Shown here in pieces: positions 56,736-64,000 of a stretch of 64,000 nt of DNA. The notes beneath the pieces were generated by a model that saw only the letters and a list, made by a program, of their open reading frames with translations, did no database searches and had not been told where the DNA came from. Each line of letters begins with the position of its first letter. The stretch's first letter is position 1. The position numbers and the translations under genes are program-made. Source of the stretch: Vibrio chagasii (GTDB lineage Bacteria; Pseudomonadota; Gammaproteobacteria; Enterobacterales; Vibrionaceae); NCBI GenBank assembly GCA_041879415.1, contig CP090851.1, forward strand, positions 2,046,001 through 2,110,000, in the 5' to 3' direction.

Positions 56736-58763
56736 TTAACCCAACGCATTCATCATACTGCCAAGCTGAGACTGCATCTTACTGGTTGCATCTTGCATGG
56801 CGGTGAACTTAGAGTGAGTGCGACTTTCAAGACTGTCCATTCGACGATCTAAGGCGTTTTGGTCATCTGCTAAACGGTAGTTTTGTTCAACCAGACTCTT
56901 TTCTCGAGTACGGATTGAACCCGTAATACCAGTGATACCCTGAATCGCATCTTCAACCTTTTTAGCAAAGCCATTATTGCCGCCAAAGAACTCGCCCAGC
57001 TTATCAAAGTTATTGTTTAGCTGTCGGTCCAGCATGTCGTAGTTGATCTCCAGAGAGCCTTGTCTGGTGGTCGTGATACCAAATTCCGTTAAAGACTTAA
57101 GGTTCTCAGGTGCCCCTTCGATGCTTGAAGAGAATACCCCTTTCAATCGTGAGTCGGCGTTACGGACCGTACTGTCACCAGAAAGTGGGCCTTTTTGTCC
57201 GGTCGCAGGGTCGACACCCGCCAAGTTTTTAGACACTTGATAAAACTGGTTGTAGGAATTCACAAAGGCTTCAATGTCTTGGCGAACACTATTACGGTCG
57301 TACTCAACACCAATTTCTGCAGGTGGCTTATCTTTTGGCGTCTTTCCTTTCACCGTAATATCAATGCCTTCAACGGCATCTTCAATCACATTGTTGTTAC
57401 TCGAGAGCTGAGCGACACCGTCCAGAACGACCATTGAGTCTTGGCCAGCTTGGACTTCGGTCATGCCGCTGTAACTATCGAAAGATTGCTGAGCAAGCGC
57501 CAAATCAGCTTGTGCCTTGTCGACTTTCTCTAAGCGCTCTCGCTCTTCAGGCTCTAATTTGGCACGCTCGATATTTTTGGCTTGCTCTGCGGTCAATTCG
57601 CCGCTTTCTACTTTCTTGGCCAGATCCGCTTTTTCTTGAGCGATCTTCTCTTCAATACGTGCTTGCTCTGCTTCTAACTTCTGCTGAGCTTCTTTCGGTG
57701 TAACATATGAATCAGTCAAAGTACCAGAGGCCGTGTTTGACCAACCAGGAACATCAGGCGCCTTCTCGATCGCTTTTTCGTCAAGCTCAAGTTCTGGTGT
57801 GTAATAGGAATCTAACAACGTGCCAGAAGCGGTTTCCGTCCAACCTGGGATATTGTCTTCAGGCATGACAGATTTTGCCGCTTGAGCGGCGTCTAGGGCA
57901 GCTTGGCCATCTGCAGCGGCTTGTTCACCGAAGCTAAGGCTTTGAGAGCCATCTTCTACAGGGGACGTTGAATCAGCTTGAGAACCTGGAATGATATTGC
58001 CGTCTTCGTCGACAGCTTCATCAGCTTTCGGATCATCATCAGAGATAGCCTCATCGATAAGATCAACGGCTTTTCCAGCAGGTGTGAGCCCAAGTACATC
58101 TTGAGCGGCAAGGCGAGCTTTCTCTAGCGCTTGAACACGTTCTTCAAGGGTTTTGTATTCGAGTTTTTTTAGAGGATTTGACGCATCAGACTCTACATTG
58201 ATGCTGATCTGTTGGTCTGCGCCAGATTTGTTGGAGGCGACAATAAGTCGAGGGCCTTCGGTATCATTAATAATGGATGCACGAACGCCTGGGTTTCTAT
58301 CTGCACCGTTTATGCTGCGAACAACATCGATTAGCTTTGATCTGTCACCTACTTGTACATCAAAGCTATCATCACCAAGCGAAACCTGCAGCTTACCTGG
58401 GCCAAATTTCATGTCATCAGATAGAACATCTGACGCTACTTTATGGCTTTGGGCAAGCTGCAACACATCGATGGCATATTTGCCAGCGATCGCTTCAGTA
58501 GTCGCGGTTGCAGAAACAAGACCTTCATCGGTACTTTCCACTGTACGTACAGCGAAAGCTTTTTCCTGACGAAAGTTTGTCATCAGGTTTTTCATCGAAT
58601 CGAGAGATTCTCTGAGTCTTCCATAGGCACTAATGCTGGTATCGATTCGCGCTCTTTCATTGTCGATTCGTTGCTGTTTAGGTACACGCTCCGAATCCAC
58701 AATTTTGCTGACCATGGAATTGATATCCATGCCAGACGAAATCCCCATTGGGCCAAAACTCAT
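56736..58763 (-). CDS. fliD: flagellar filament cap protein FliD
   Basis: FliD caps the filament and guides flagellin subunits into place. The 675-residue protein is longer than the enterobacterial form (about 470). The conserved ends are present: GISSGMDINSMVSKIVDSER at the N-terminus and a coiled-coil C-terminus (LVEQNYRLADDQNALDRRMD). The extra length is a variable acidic middle, residues about 200-430. It holds two similar units, PGWTETASGTLLDSYYTP (306-323) and PGWSNTASGTLTDSYVTP (339-356), then a charged coiled coil. It lies 22 bases after flaG. Confidence 0.94.
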   Translation of the reverse strand: MSFGPMGISSGMDINSMVSKIVDSERVPKQQRIDNERARIDTSISAYGRLRESLDSMKNLMTNFRQEKAFAVRTVESTDEGLVSATATTEAIAGKYAIDVLQLAQSHKVASDVLSDDMKFGPGKLQVSLGDDSFDVQVGDRSKLIDVVRSINGADRNPGVRASIINDTEGPRLIVASNKSGADQQISINVESDASNPLKKLEYKTLEERVQALEKARLAAQDVLGLTPAGKAVDLIDEAISDDDPKADEAVDEDGNIIPGSQADSTSPVEDGSQSLSFGEQAAADGQAALDAAQAAKSVMPEDNIPGWTETASGTLLDSYYTPELELDEKAIEKAPDVPGWSNTASGTLTDSYVTPKEAQQKLEAEQARIEEKIAQEKADLAKKVESGELTAEQAKNIERAKLEPEERERLEKVDKAQADLALAQQSFDSYSGMTEVQAGQDSMVVLDGVAQLSSNNNVIEDAVEGIDITVKGKTPKDKPPAEIGVEYDRNSVRQDIEAFVNSYNQFYQVSKNLAGVDPATGQKGPLSGDSTVRNADSRLKGVFSSSIEGAPENLKSLTEFGITTTRQGSLEINYDMLDRQLNNNFDKLGEFFGGNNGFAKKVEDAIQGITGITGSIRTREKSLVEQNYRLADDQNALDRRMDSLESRTHSKFTAMQDATSKMQSQLGSMMNALG

Positions 58764-58785
58764 TAAACCACCTCAATAATACGAC

Positions 58786-59211
58786 TTAGACCTTCACCTC
58801 AAATATTCTACTATTCGAGTTTTGGGCTGCTAGGCGTCTTAGAATTTCAAGCATTTCTTCATCGGGTATCTGGCGAATAATATCACCGGTTGTGGTTTCA
58901 TAAATAGTCACCACATCCCTTCCCGATTCTTCGTCGACCTTAAAGGCAACGCCCTTATTGAGAGAGGAGATAAACTCGTTTACCTTCTCCACCATCTTGA
59001 CTCGCTCTTCATCATTTAGCTCTTTTCTCTCTTGAGCTAATTGAATCGCAGCTTCGGTAGCTTCTTCTTTCGATTTCTCTACCTTGCCATAAGAGGTTGC
59101 TTCCTTCAGTCGTGAAATGCTCGACGCACTACTACCTTCATCGCTAGCAATTTTAATGCCATTAGGTGAGCCATAAGGCTGGATGTTCGATGCGTTAGAT
59201 GGTATTTCCAT
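58786..59211 (-). CDS. flaG: flagellar protein FlaG
   Basis: FlaG-family proteins influence filament length and sit next to fliD. The 141-residue protein ends with the conserved FKVDEESGRDVVTIYETTTG and RQIPDEEMLEILRRL. An ATG at 59211 with GGGAG six bases upstream gives MEIPSNASNIQPYG; an ATG at 59241 would place that purine-rich ribosome site inside the coding region. It lies 80 bases after the upstream flagellin stop, with a hairpin between. Confidence 0.9.
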   Translation of the reverse strand: MEIPSNASNIQPYGSPNGIKIASDEGSSASSISRLKEATSYGKVEKSKEEATEAAIQLAQERKELNDEERVKMVEKVNEFISSLNKGVAFKVDEESGRDVVTIYETTTGDIIRQIPDEEMLEILRRLAAQNSNSRIFEVKV

Positions 59212-59291
59212 AACACTCTCCCTCCCTCCTTCATGAGCCAACAGTAAAACTCCACGTAAAGCGGAGTTTACCGCTACTTACCGAGGTAAGT

Positions 59292-60422
59292 TTAGCCCAA
59301 TAAGCTTAGAGCTGCTGATGGTGATTGTTTTGCTTGAGCTAGGATAGAAGTACTCGCCTGTTGTAGGATTTGAGACTTCGTCATTGCCGTTGTTTCTTTC
59401 GCATAATCGGTATCTTTGATACGGCTCTTAGAAGCATTAACGTTTTCGTTGATGTTTTCTAAGTTGCTGATTGCATGGTCAAAACGGTTTTGGAAAGCAC
59501 CAAGAGATGCACGTTGGCTATCTACAGATTTTAGAGCGCCATCGATGATAGATACCGCTTCGTTTGCACCCGCAACTGATGTTACGTCGATGTCGTTTAC
59601 GGTTACATCTTTACCTGCGCCAATACCTAGCTCACTTGCAAGGCTGCCACCAAACTCAACATCACCTTCAACTTTTTGGCTAGAAGCGAAAAGTTGTAGT
59701 TTACCGCCTTCACCTACCGACGCTTTAACGTCTTGGCTTTGACCGTTGATGTAAGTTGCTAGCTCTTCGATATCGTTGCCTTCTTTAGCAGAGATAGATA
59801 GCTCTTGAGCTTCGCCAAACTTATCGTTGTATTTGATAGTAAGGTCAGCGCCAGCGCCTACACGCCAAGATGCATCTTTACCTTCAGTAACACCGTAGCT
59901 CTTACCACCCATTTCTTGAGTGTCGGTACGCATGTTGCCCATAGATAGCATTACCGCTTCACCTGAGTCAGCACCGATTTGGAAAGATTGGCTACCGTAA
60001 GTACCGTTTAGAAGCTTGTTACCACCAAAAGAGGTTGTTTCAGCGATACGGTTAAGTTCTGTGTTTAGAGCAGATACTTCTTCTTGGATAGCAACACGCT
60101 CAGACTTGCTGTTTGAACCGTTTGCAGATTGAAGAGAAAGGTCACGCATACGTTGCAGAATGTTGGTTGACTCATTCATCGCACCTTCAGCTGTTTGTGC
60201 AATAGAGATACCGTCATTCGCGTTTTTCACAGCCATATCTAGGCCACGGCTTTGCGACGTTAAGCGGTTAGAGATTTGTAAGCCTGCAGCATCATCTTTT
60301 GCGCTATTGATTTTATAGCCAGAAGACAAACGCTCCATTGATTTTTGAGTACCTTCAGCCGCGTTATTTAGGTAACGCTGAGCCGTCATTGCAGACACGT
60401 TAGTGCTTACATTAATCGCCAT
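59292..60422 (-). CDS. polar flagellin (first paralogue, next to flaG)
   Basis: This is a 376-residue flagellin of the sheathed polar filament. The conserved N-terminal D0/D1 helices ([35 protein letters not shown]) and C-terminal helices ([19 protein letters not shown], ending LSLLG) flank a short variable centre. A sigma-28 promoter lies about 130-155 bases upstream. It matches flaB-type genes by position, but flagellin lettering differs between Vibrio species, so I give no symbol. Confidence 0.94.
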   Translation of the reverse strand: MAINVSTNVSAMTAQRYLNNAAEGTQKSMERLSSGYKINSAKDDAAGLQISNRLTSQSRGLDMAVKNANDGISIAQTAEGAMNESTNILQRMRDLSLQSANGSNSKSERVAIQEEVSALNTELNRIAETTSFGGNKLLNGTYGSQSFQIGADSGEAVMLSMGNMRTDTQEMGGKSYGVTEGKDASWRVGAGADLTIKYNDKFGEAQELSISAKEGNDIEELATYINGQSQDVKASVGEGGKLQLFASSQKVEGDVEFGGSLASELGIGAGKDVTVNDIDVTSVAGANEAVSIIDGALKSVDSQRASLGAFQNRFDHAISNLENINENVNASKSRIKDTDYAKETTAMTKSQILQQASTSILAQAKQSPSAALSLLG

Positions 60423-60551
60423 AGTTGATCTCCTTTAGGCATTTTTTAATGCACCCATGTGACTCTCACCTCACACAAATACATATCAATTTGTTTACGC
60501 ACCACTGTCTCTCTCACCTTACATTGGTACATATCATTTCTCTCAATCCCT

Positions 60552-60578
60552 TTAACGGCGCCTTAATTAGAAGCTTTA
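60552..60578 (-). promoter_or_regulatory. sigma-28 promoter of flagellin paralogue 1
   Basis: On the minus strand TAAA-N15-GCCGTTAA matches the FliA consensus TAAA-N15-GCCGATAA with one mismatch. It predicts a leader of about 120 bases. Confidence 0.85.
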
Positions 60579-60715
60579 ATAAAAAATGTGTTTTTTTTCG
60601 CATTATTTTCAATAACAAAGAAAAGCGTGATCGCCATTCAATTAATAGACCGATATGCGCTAAAGTTTCCTGTCTTCATCATTTATAAGTATCGCCTTGC
60701 ACATAAAAAGACAAA

Positions 60716-60829
60716 GCAGATCCCTGACATCTCGTTCTACTCGATTCTGGGATGACCGAGTAATGTCGGAAGATTGATAGGCTAATCCGTCATTCCCTAC
60801 AGGGAGGGACGACCGTGATAGGGAATCTC
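60716..60829. repeat. composite palindromic intergenic repeat, copy 2
   Basis: Two inverted repeats, ATCCC/GGGAT (60720-60753) and ATTCCCTA/TAGGGAAT (60792-60826), have the same order, orientation and conserved core bases (GCAGAT...GATGAC and CGTCATTCCC...GGGAATCTC) as the element at 7452-7608. Confidence 0.75.
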
Positions 60830-60888
60830 GCTTTCTACCCACAACCCTAATTGGAACCTTTGAAGCACACTTTTGCCGACCTCAGAAA

Positions 60889-60915
60889 AGCAAAAACCCA
60901 GCCGAAGCTGGGTTT
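60889..60915 (-). terminator. terminator of flagellin paralogue 2
   Basis: A 9-bp stem AAACCCAGC / GCTGGGTTT around a CGAA loop is followed by T residues on the minus strand, about 100 bases after the stop. Confidence 0.9.
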
Positions 60916-61012
60916 GTTTAGCGCTCATCTCTCACCACGAGCTAATTTGTGGAGGCCTTACGTTAACGTTTTGTCTCAACAACGCTTATAGTCAACGTGG
61001 CTTTTTAATCGA

Positions 61013-62146
61013 TTAACCTAGTAGGCTAAGTGCCGAGTTCGGCGCTTGCTTCGCTTGAGCAAGAATCGAGCTTGAAGCTTGAGAAAGGATCTGAGACTTA
61101 GTCATCTGAGTCGTTTCTTTCGCGAAATCGGTATCTTTAATACGGCTCTTAGATGCATTAACGTTTTCGTTAATGTTGTCTAAGTTGCTGATTGCGTGGT
61201 CGAAACGGTTTTGGAAAGCACCCAGCTCTGCACGGTGGCTGTCTACGTACTTAAGTGCTGCATCGATTACTGCTACAGACTCTTGTGCGCCGCCAACAGA
61301 CGTTACGTCGATAGTATCAACGGTTACGTCTTTACCTGCTTGAATGCCTAGCTCGCCAGCAAGACCACCAGAGAAAGAAACATCGCCGCTCACTTTGTTG
61401 TTACCAGTGAACATTTGTAGCTTACCGTCTTCAGTCACAGACGCTTTAACAGAATCTTGTTGACCGTTGATGTATGTCGCTAGCTCTTCGATGTCGTCAC
61501 CCGCTTTTGCGTTGATGTCGATCTCTTGTGCTTGACCAAAGTTATCTGTGAACGACAGTTTTAGGTCGTTAGAACCTGCTTGAACGTTCCAGTCTTTGTC
61601 TTTAGCGTTCTCAGTTTGGTAGCTCTTACCACCCATCTGAGCATTATCAGAACGCATATCTTTCAGTTGAAGCATTACCGCTTCACCGTTATCCGCACCG
61701 ATTTGGAATGATTTAGTACCGTGAGTACCGTTAAGCAGCTTGTTACCACCAAAAGACGTCGTTTCCGCGATACGGTTTAGCTCGTCGTTCAGTGCTGTTA
61801 CTTCTTCTTGAATCGCTACACGCTCAGACTTAGAGTTTGAACCGTTCGCAGATTGTAGAGAAAGATCACGCATACGTTGCAGGATGTTAGTCGTCTCGTT
61901 CATTGCACCTTCAGCAGTTTGTGCAATAGAGATACCGTCGTTCGCGTTACGAACAGCAACGTCTAGGCCGCGGCTTTGAACGTTCAAACGGTTAGAGATT
62001 TGTAGGCCCGCAGCGTCGTCTTTTGCGCTGTTGATTTTAGAGCCAGAAGCTAGACGCTCCATTGATGTTTGTTGTGCGCTGTTCGCGTTATTTAGGTAAC
62101 GTTGCGCTGTCATCGCTGAAACGTTGGTATTTACATTCACTGCCAT
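61013..62146 (-). CDS. polar flagellin (second paralogue)
   Basis: This 377-residue flagellin is very similar to the first paralogue in both helical ends ([15 protein letters not shown]-terminus SALSLLG) and differs mainly in the central part. The ATG at 62146 gives the family start [10 protein letters not shown] and has a GGAGA site; a start at 62203 would add 19 unrelated residues. A sigma-28 promoter lies 82-108 bases upstream. It is monocistronic, ended by its own terminator. Confidence 0.94.
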   Translation of the reverse strand: MAVNVNTNVSAMTAQRYLNNANSAQQTSMERLASGSKINSAKDDAAGLQISNRLNVQSRGLDVAVRNANDGISIAQTAEGAMNETTNILQRMRDLSLQSANGSNSKSERVAIQEEVTALNDELNRIAETTSFGGNKLLNGTHGTKSFQIGADNGEAVMLQLKDMRSDNAQMGGKSYQTENAKDKDWNVQAGSNDLKLSFTDNFGQAQEIDINAKAGDDIEELATYINGQQDSVKASVTEDGKLQMFTGNNKVSGDVSFSGGLAGELGIQAGKDVTVDTIDVTSVGGAQESVAVIDAALKYVDSHRAELGAFQNRFDHAISNLDNINENVNASKSRIKDTDFAKETTQMTKSQILSQASSSILAQAKQAPNSALSLLG

Positions 62147-62227
62147 GGTGATTTCTCCAATTGATTTTCCGGTATTGCGGTTTCCGACGTCTCGGAAAAC
62201 CAAGTAGTTCTCTCAAAGTTACTTTTA

Positions 62228-62254
62228 ATAACGGCTCGAAAATCAGAAGCTTTA
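62228..62254 (-). promoter_or_regulatory. sigma-28 promoter of flagellin paralogue 2
   Basis: On the minus strand TAAA-N15-GCCGTTAT matches the FliA consensus with two mismatches, at exactly the consensus spacing. Confidence 0.8.
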
Positions 62255-62566
62255 GAAAAACTTTTAAAAAACCATAAAAAAATTATTAACCAATTAAATT
62301 TCAACAAGTTAAAACAATCCACTTTCTAAAATAACTATAGATTTTTATTACTAGGCGCGCTTTAACTGGTTAAAAAACATTCTAACTGGCTTTTTCGTTG
62401 GCCAATGTACAGAAATGATCAATCAGTAAAGTTCTTAGTTGTGGACAAATATCAGGCAAAAAGGTGAGCTGTGTTTCACAAAGTCGGCAGAGAAAATTAA
62501 AGCCAGCAGAACGGGAAAACGAAGAAAGATCGTTAGAAGAGAAAATAAAACGTAATCAGTAGAAAG

Positions 62567-62601
62567 GAAAAAGCCCCTTTTCCTTTGAGAGAACCGGGGC
62601 T
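62567..62601 (-). terminator. terminator of flagellin paralogue 3
   Basis: AGCCCC / GGGGCT with an 18-base loop that can pair further is followed by five T on the minus strand, about 190 bases past the stop. Confidence 0.75.
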
Positions 62602-62793
62602 AGTTGGCGCGTCAGAGCCTGTGTGGAGATCATCGAGAAATGAACACATTTCCGACTCGCCGTTGCATTCTTACCGTAAAAATGGATAGCAGGTGAGAGA
62701 TGAGAGAGCTAAACACCCAATAGTAAGTATGCTTGCCAGTTTCCCTTGCTGCATGGCTCACGTCTGAACACGAGCAGCAAGTTCAACCAATAA

Positions 62794-63930
62794 CTATTGC
62801 AATAGTGACATTGCAGAGTTAGGCAATTGTTTTGCTTGAGCAAGTATTGAAGTACCTGCTTGTTGCAGAATTTGTGATTTGGTCATTTGCGTCGTCTCTT
62901 TCGCAAAGTCCGTATCTTTGATTCGGCTGTTTGAAGCGTCTACGTTCTCTTGAACGTTTGCCAAGTTATTAATACTGTGGCTTAGACGGTTCTGTTTCGC
63001 ACCCAAATCAGCACGCTGTGAATCTACGTACTTCATTGCAGAATCGATAACACTGATAGCGTTCTGTGAACCAGCAACACTTGTTAGGCTGATATCTTGA
63101 ACTGATGTTGCACGGCCTTCGCTCTTAATACCAAGCTCAGATGCCAAGCCACCAGAGATAGACATAGCGCCATCTAGGTCAGGTTCCGCTACGAATAGCT
63201 GTAAACGGCCATCATCTGTAACTGATGCGTTTACTAAGTCAGATTGACCATTAATGTAAGTCGCTAACTCTTCAATATCGTCACCCGCTTTGGTGTTGAT
63301 ATCTAGAACGATGTCTTCGCCTGCTTTGGTTTTGAATTCAAACTTAAGATCGCTCGCTGTTGGCGGCACTTCCCAGTTCTTATCTTTCGCGTTTTCTGAA
63401 TCGAACGTAGTACCACCCATACGGTAGTCATCTGCACGGATACTTGTCAGAGCCATGATCATTGCTTCACCAGAGTTAGAACCGATCTGGAATGAAGCTT
63501 CACCGAATGAACCGTTTAGTAGACGACGACCACCAAACGATGTGGTTTCCGCGATACGGTTAAGCTCATCTTGAAGTGCCATTGACTCTTCATTCAGTGC
63601 AGTACGCTCTGCCGGCGAGTTAGTGCCGTTTGATGATTGAATCGCTAGATCACGCATACGTTGTAATACGTTAGTCGATTCGTTCATCGCGCCTTCTGCC
63701 GTTTGAGCAATCGAAATACCGTCGTTGGCATTGCGCATTGCCACATCAAGACCACGAGACTGAGCCGTTAGACGGTTCGAGATTTGCAGACCTGCCGCAT
63801 CATCTTTTGCGCTGTTGATCTTGTGACCAGATGACAGACGCTCCATAGAAGTCGCTAAGTCATTAGACGCTTTATTCAGGTAACGCTGCGCTGTCATTGC
63901 GGAAACGTTAGTACTTACATTAACTGCCAT
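62794..63930 (-). CDS. polar flagellin (third paralogue, FlaA-like)
   Basis: This 378-residue flagellin differs from its two neighbours. It ends SAMSLLQ rather than LSLLG, has [19 protein letters not shown] where they have [11 protein letters not shown], and has [19 protein letters not shown] near the C-terminus. These features resemble what I recall of V. cholerae FlaA, the core flagellin whose promoter uses sigma-54, so it may be the main filament gene; this is from memory. The ATG at 63930 has AAGGAG upstream. Only 70 bases of its upstream region are in the window, so its promoter cannot be judged. Confidence 0.93.
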   Translation of the reverse strand: MAVNVSTNVSAMTAQRYLNKASNDLATSMERLSSGHKINSAKDDAAGLQISNRLTAQSRGLDVAMRNANDGISIAQTAEGAMNESTNVLQRMRDLAIQSSNGTNSPAERTALNEESMALQDELNRIAETTSFGGRRLLNGSFGEASFQIGSNSGEAMIMALTSIRADDYRMGGTTFDSENAKDKNWEVPPTASDLKFEFKTKAGEDIVLDINTKAGDDIEELATYINGQSDLVNASVTDDGRLQLFVAEPDLDGAMSISGGLASELGIKSEGRATSVQDISLTSVAGSQNAISVIDSAMKYVDSQRADLGAKQNRLSHSINNLANVQENVDASNSRIKDTDFAKETTQMTKSQILQQAGTSILAQAKQLPNSAMSLLQ

Positions 63931-64000
63931 TTTGCTCTCCTTATGAGTTCGCAAGCTCTCTGCGAAGCGGCCAGCTTTACTCTCATATGGATAAGCACTG

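Larger units (their letters stand above)
60423..61012. other. 590-base intergenic region between flagellin paralogues 1 and 2
   Basis: Reading in minus-strand order, this region holds the terminator of paralogue 2, a pair of dispersed palindromic repeats (60716-60829), a sigma-28 promoter (60552-60578), and a leader containing a duplicated 26-base module (60463-60488 and 60511-60536). No convincing small gene is present. Confidence 0.8.
62147..62793. other. 647-base intergenic region between flagellin paralogues 2 and 3
   Basis: It holds the paralogue 3 terminator (62572-62601), a hairpin TTGCTGC-N21-GCAGCAA just past that gene's stop (62746-62780), an inverted repeat TTTAAC-TG-GTTAAA (62361-62374) and the sigma-28 promoter of paralogue 2. 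The remainder is AT-rich, with no convincing gene. Confidence 0.75.

Noticed and set aside
59252..59291. Hairpin AAACTCC/GGAGTTT after the first flagellin considered a strong terminator
   Set aside because: The stem is followed by a poor T tract and lies just before the flaG ribosome site, so it may be only a partial terminator; I did not call it as a feature.
60924..62704. A 13-base match (GGTGAGAGATGAG) in opposite orientation at 60924-60936 and 62692-62704
   Set aside because: Several matches of this length are expected by chance in 64 kb, and no longer similarity surrounds it.

Overview
The window is a piece of a Vibrio chromosome, most like the larger chromosome of a marine species near the Splendidus group. 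Gene content, gene order and protein sequences all fit this: a FlrA/FlrB/FlrC flagellar cascade, the polar ParC/ParP chemotaxis cluster joined to a ccm cytochrome c operon, and tandem polar flagellins. I see no phage, insertion sequence, integron, CRISPR array, tRNA or rRNA, and no broken gene. Nearly everything looks like vertically inherited core genome. The species-group assignment is an inference from recognition alone.

Bases 1-7430 hold housekeeping genes: the 5' part of selO, a 33-residue membrane peptide gene, a LysE/RhtB exporter, prmB and smrB (divergent), sixA, and a large M16 metallopeptidase. Bases 7440-17100 form a fatty-acid and envelope-lipid block. It contains fadIJ (anaerobic-type beta-oxidation) with a FadR-like operator, a probable unannotated small RNA, an ECF sigma factor with a DUF3379 anti-sigma partner, two FadL-type outer-membrane porins, and the MlaA lipoprotein. 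This block is the best candidate for an undescribed regulatory system, because a sigma/anti-sigma pair and an orphan sRNA sit between uptake genes and degradation genes for the same substrate class.

Bases 17200-24330 are the complete cytochrome c maturation operon, read ccmA-B-C-D-E-F-G-H-I on the minus strand. Bases 24600-63930 are one long minus-strand motility region. In transcription order it runs: three flagellins; flaG-fliD-flaI-fliS; the regulators flrA and flrBC; the basal body, switch and export genes fliE to fliR; flhB; flhA-flhF-flhG; fliA; then cheY-Z-A-B, parC, parP, cheW and a DUF2802 gene. FlrA (sigma-54 activator) is expected to switch on flrBC and early structural genes, FlrB/FlrC the later ones, and FliA (sigma-28) the flagellins. 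I can read sigma-54 promoters in front of fliE, fliK and flhA, and sigma-28 promoters in front of two flagellins. FlhF and FlhG set the site and number of polar flagella, and ParC/ParP hold the chemoreceptor array at the same pole.

Points that stand out are the probable sRNA at 11430-11593, the sigma/anti-sigma/FadL block, a long in-frame hexanucleotide repeat in parP, triple repeats in CheA, a duplicated segment in FliD, paired palindromic repeat elements at two distant intergenic sites, and a duplicated 5'-leader module in a flagellin mRNA.
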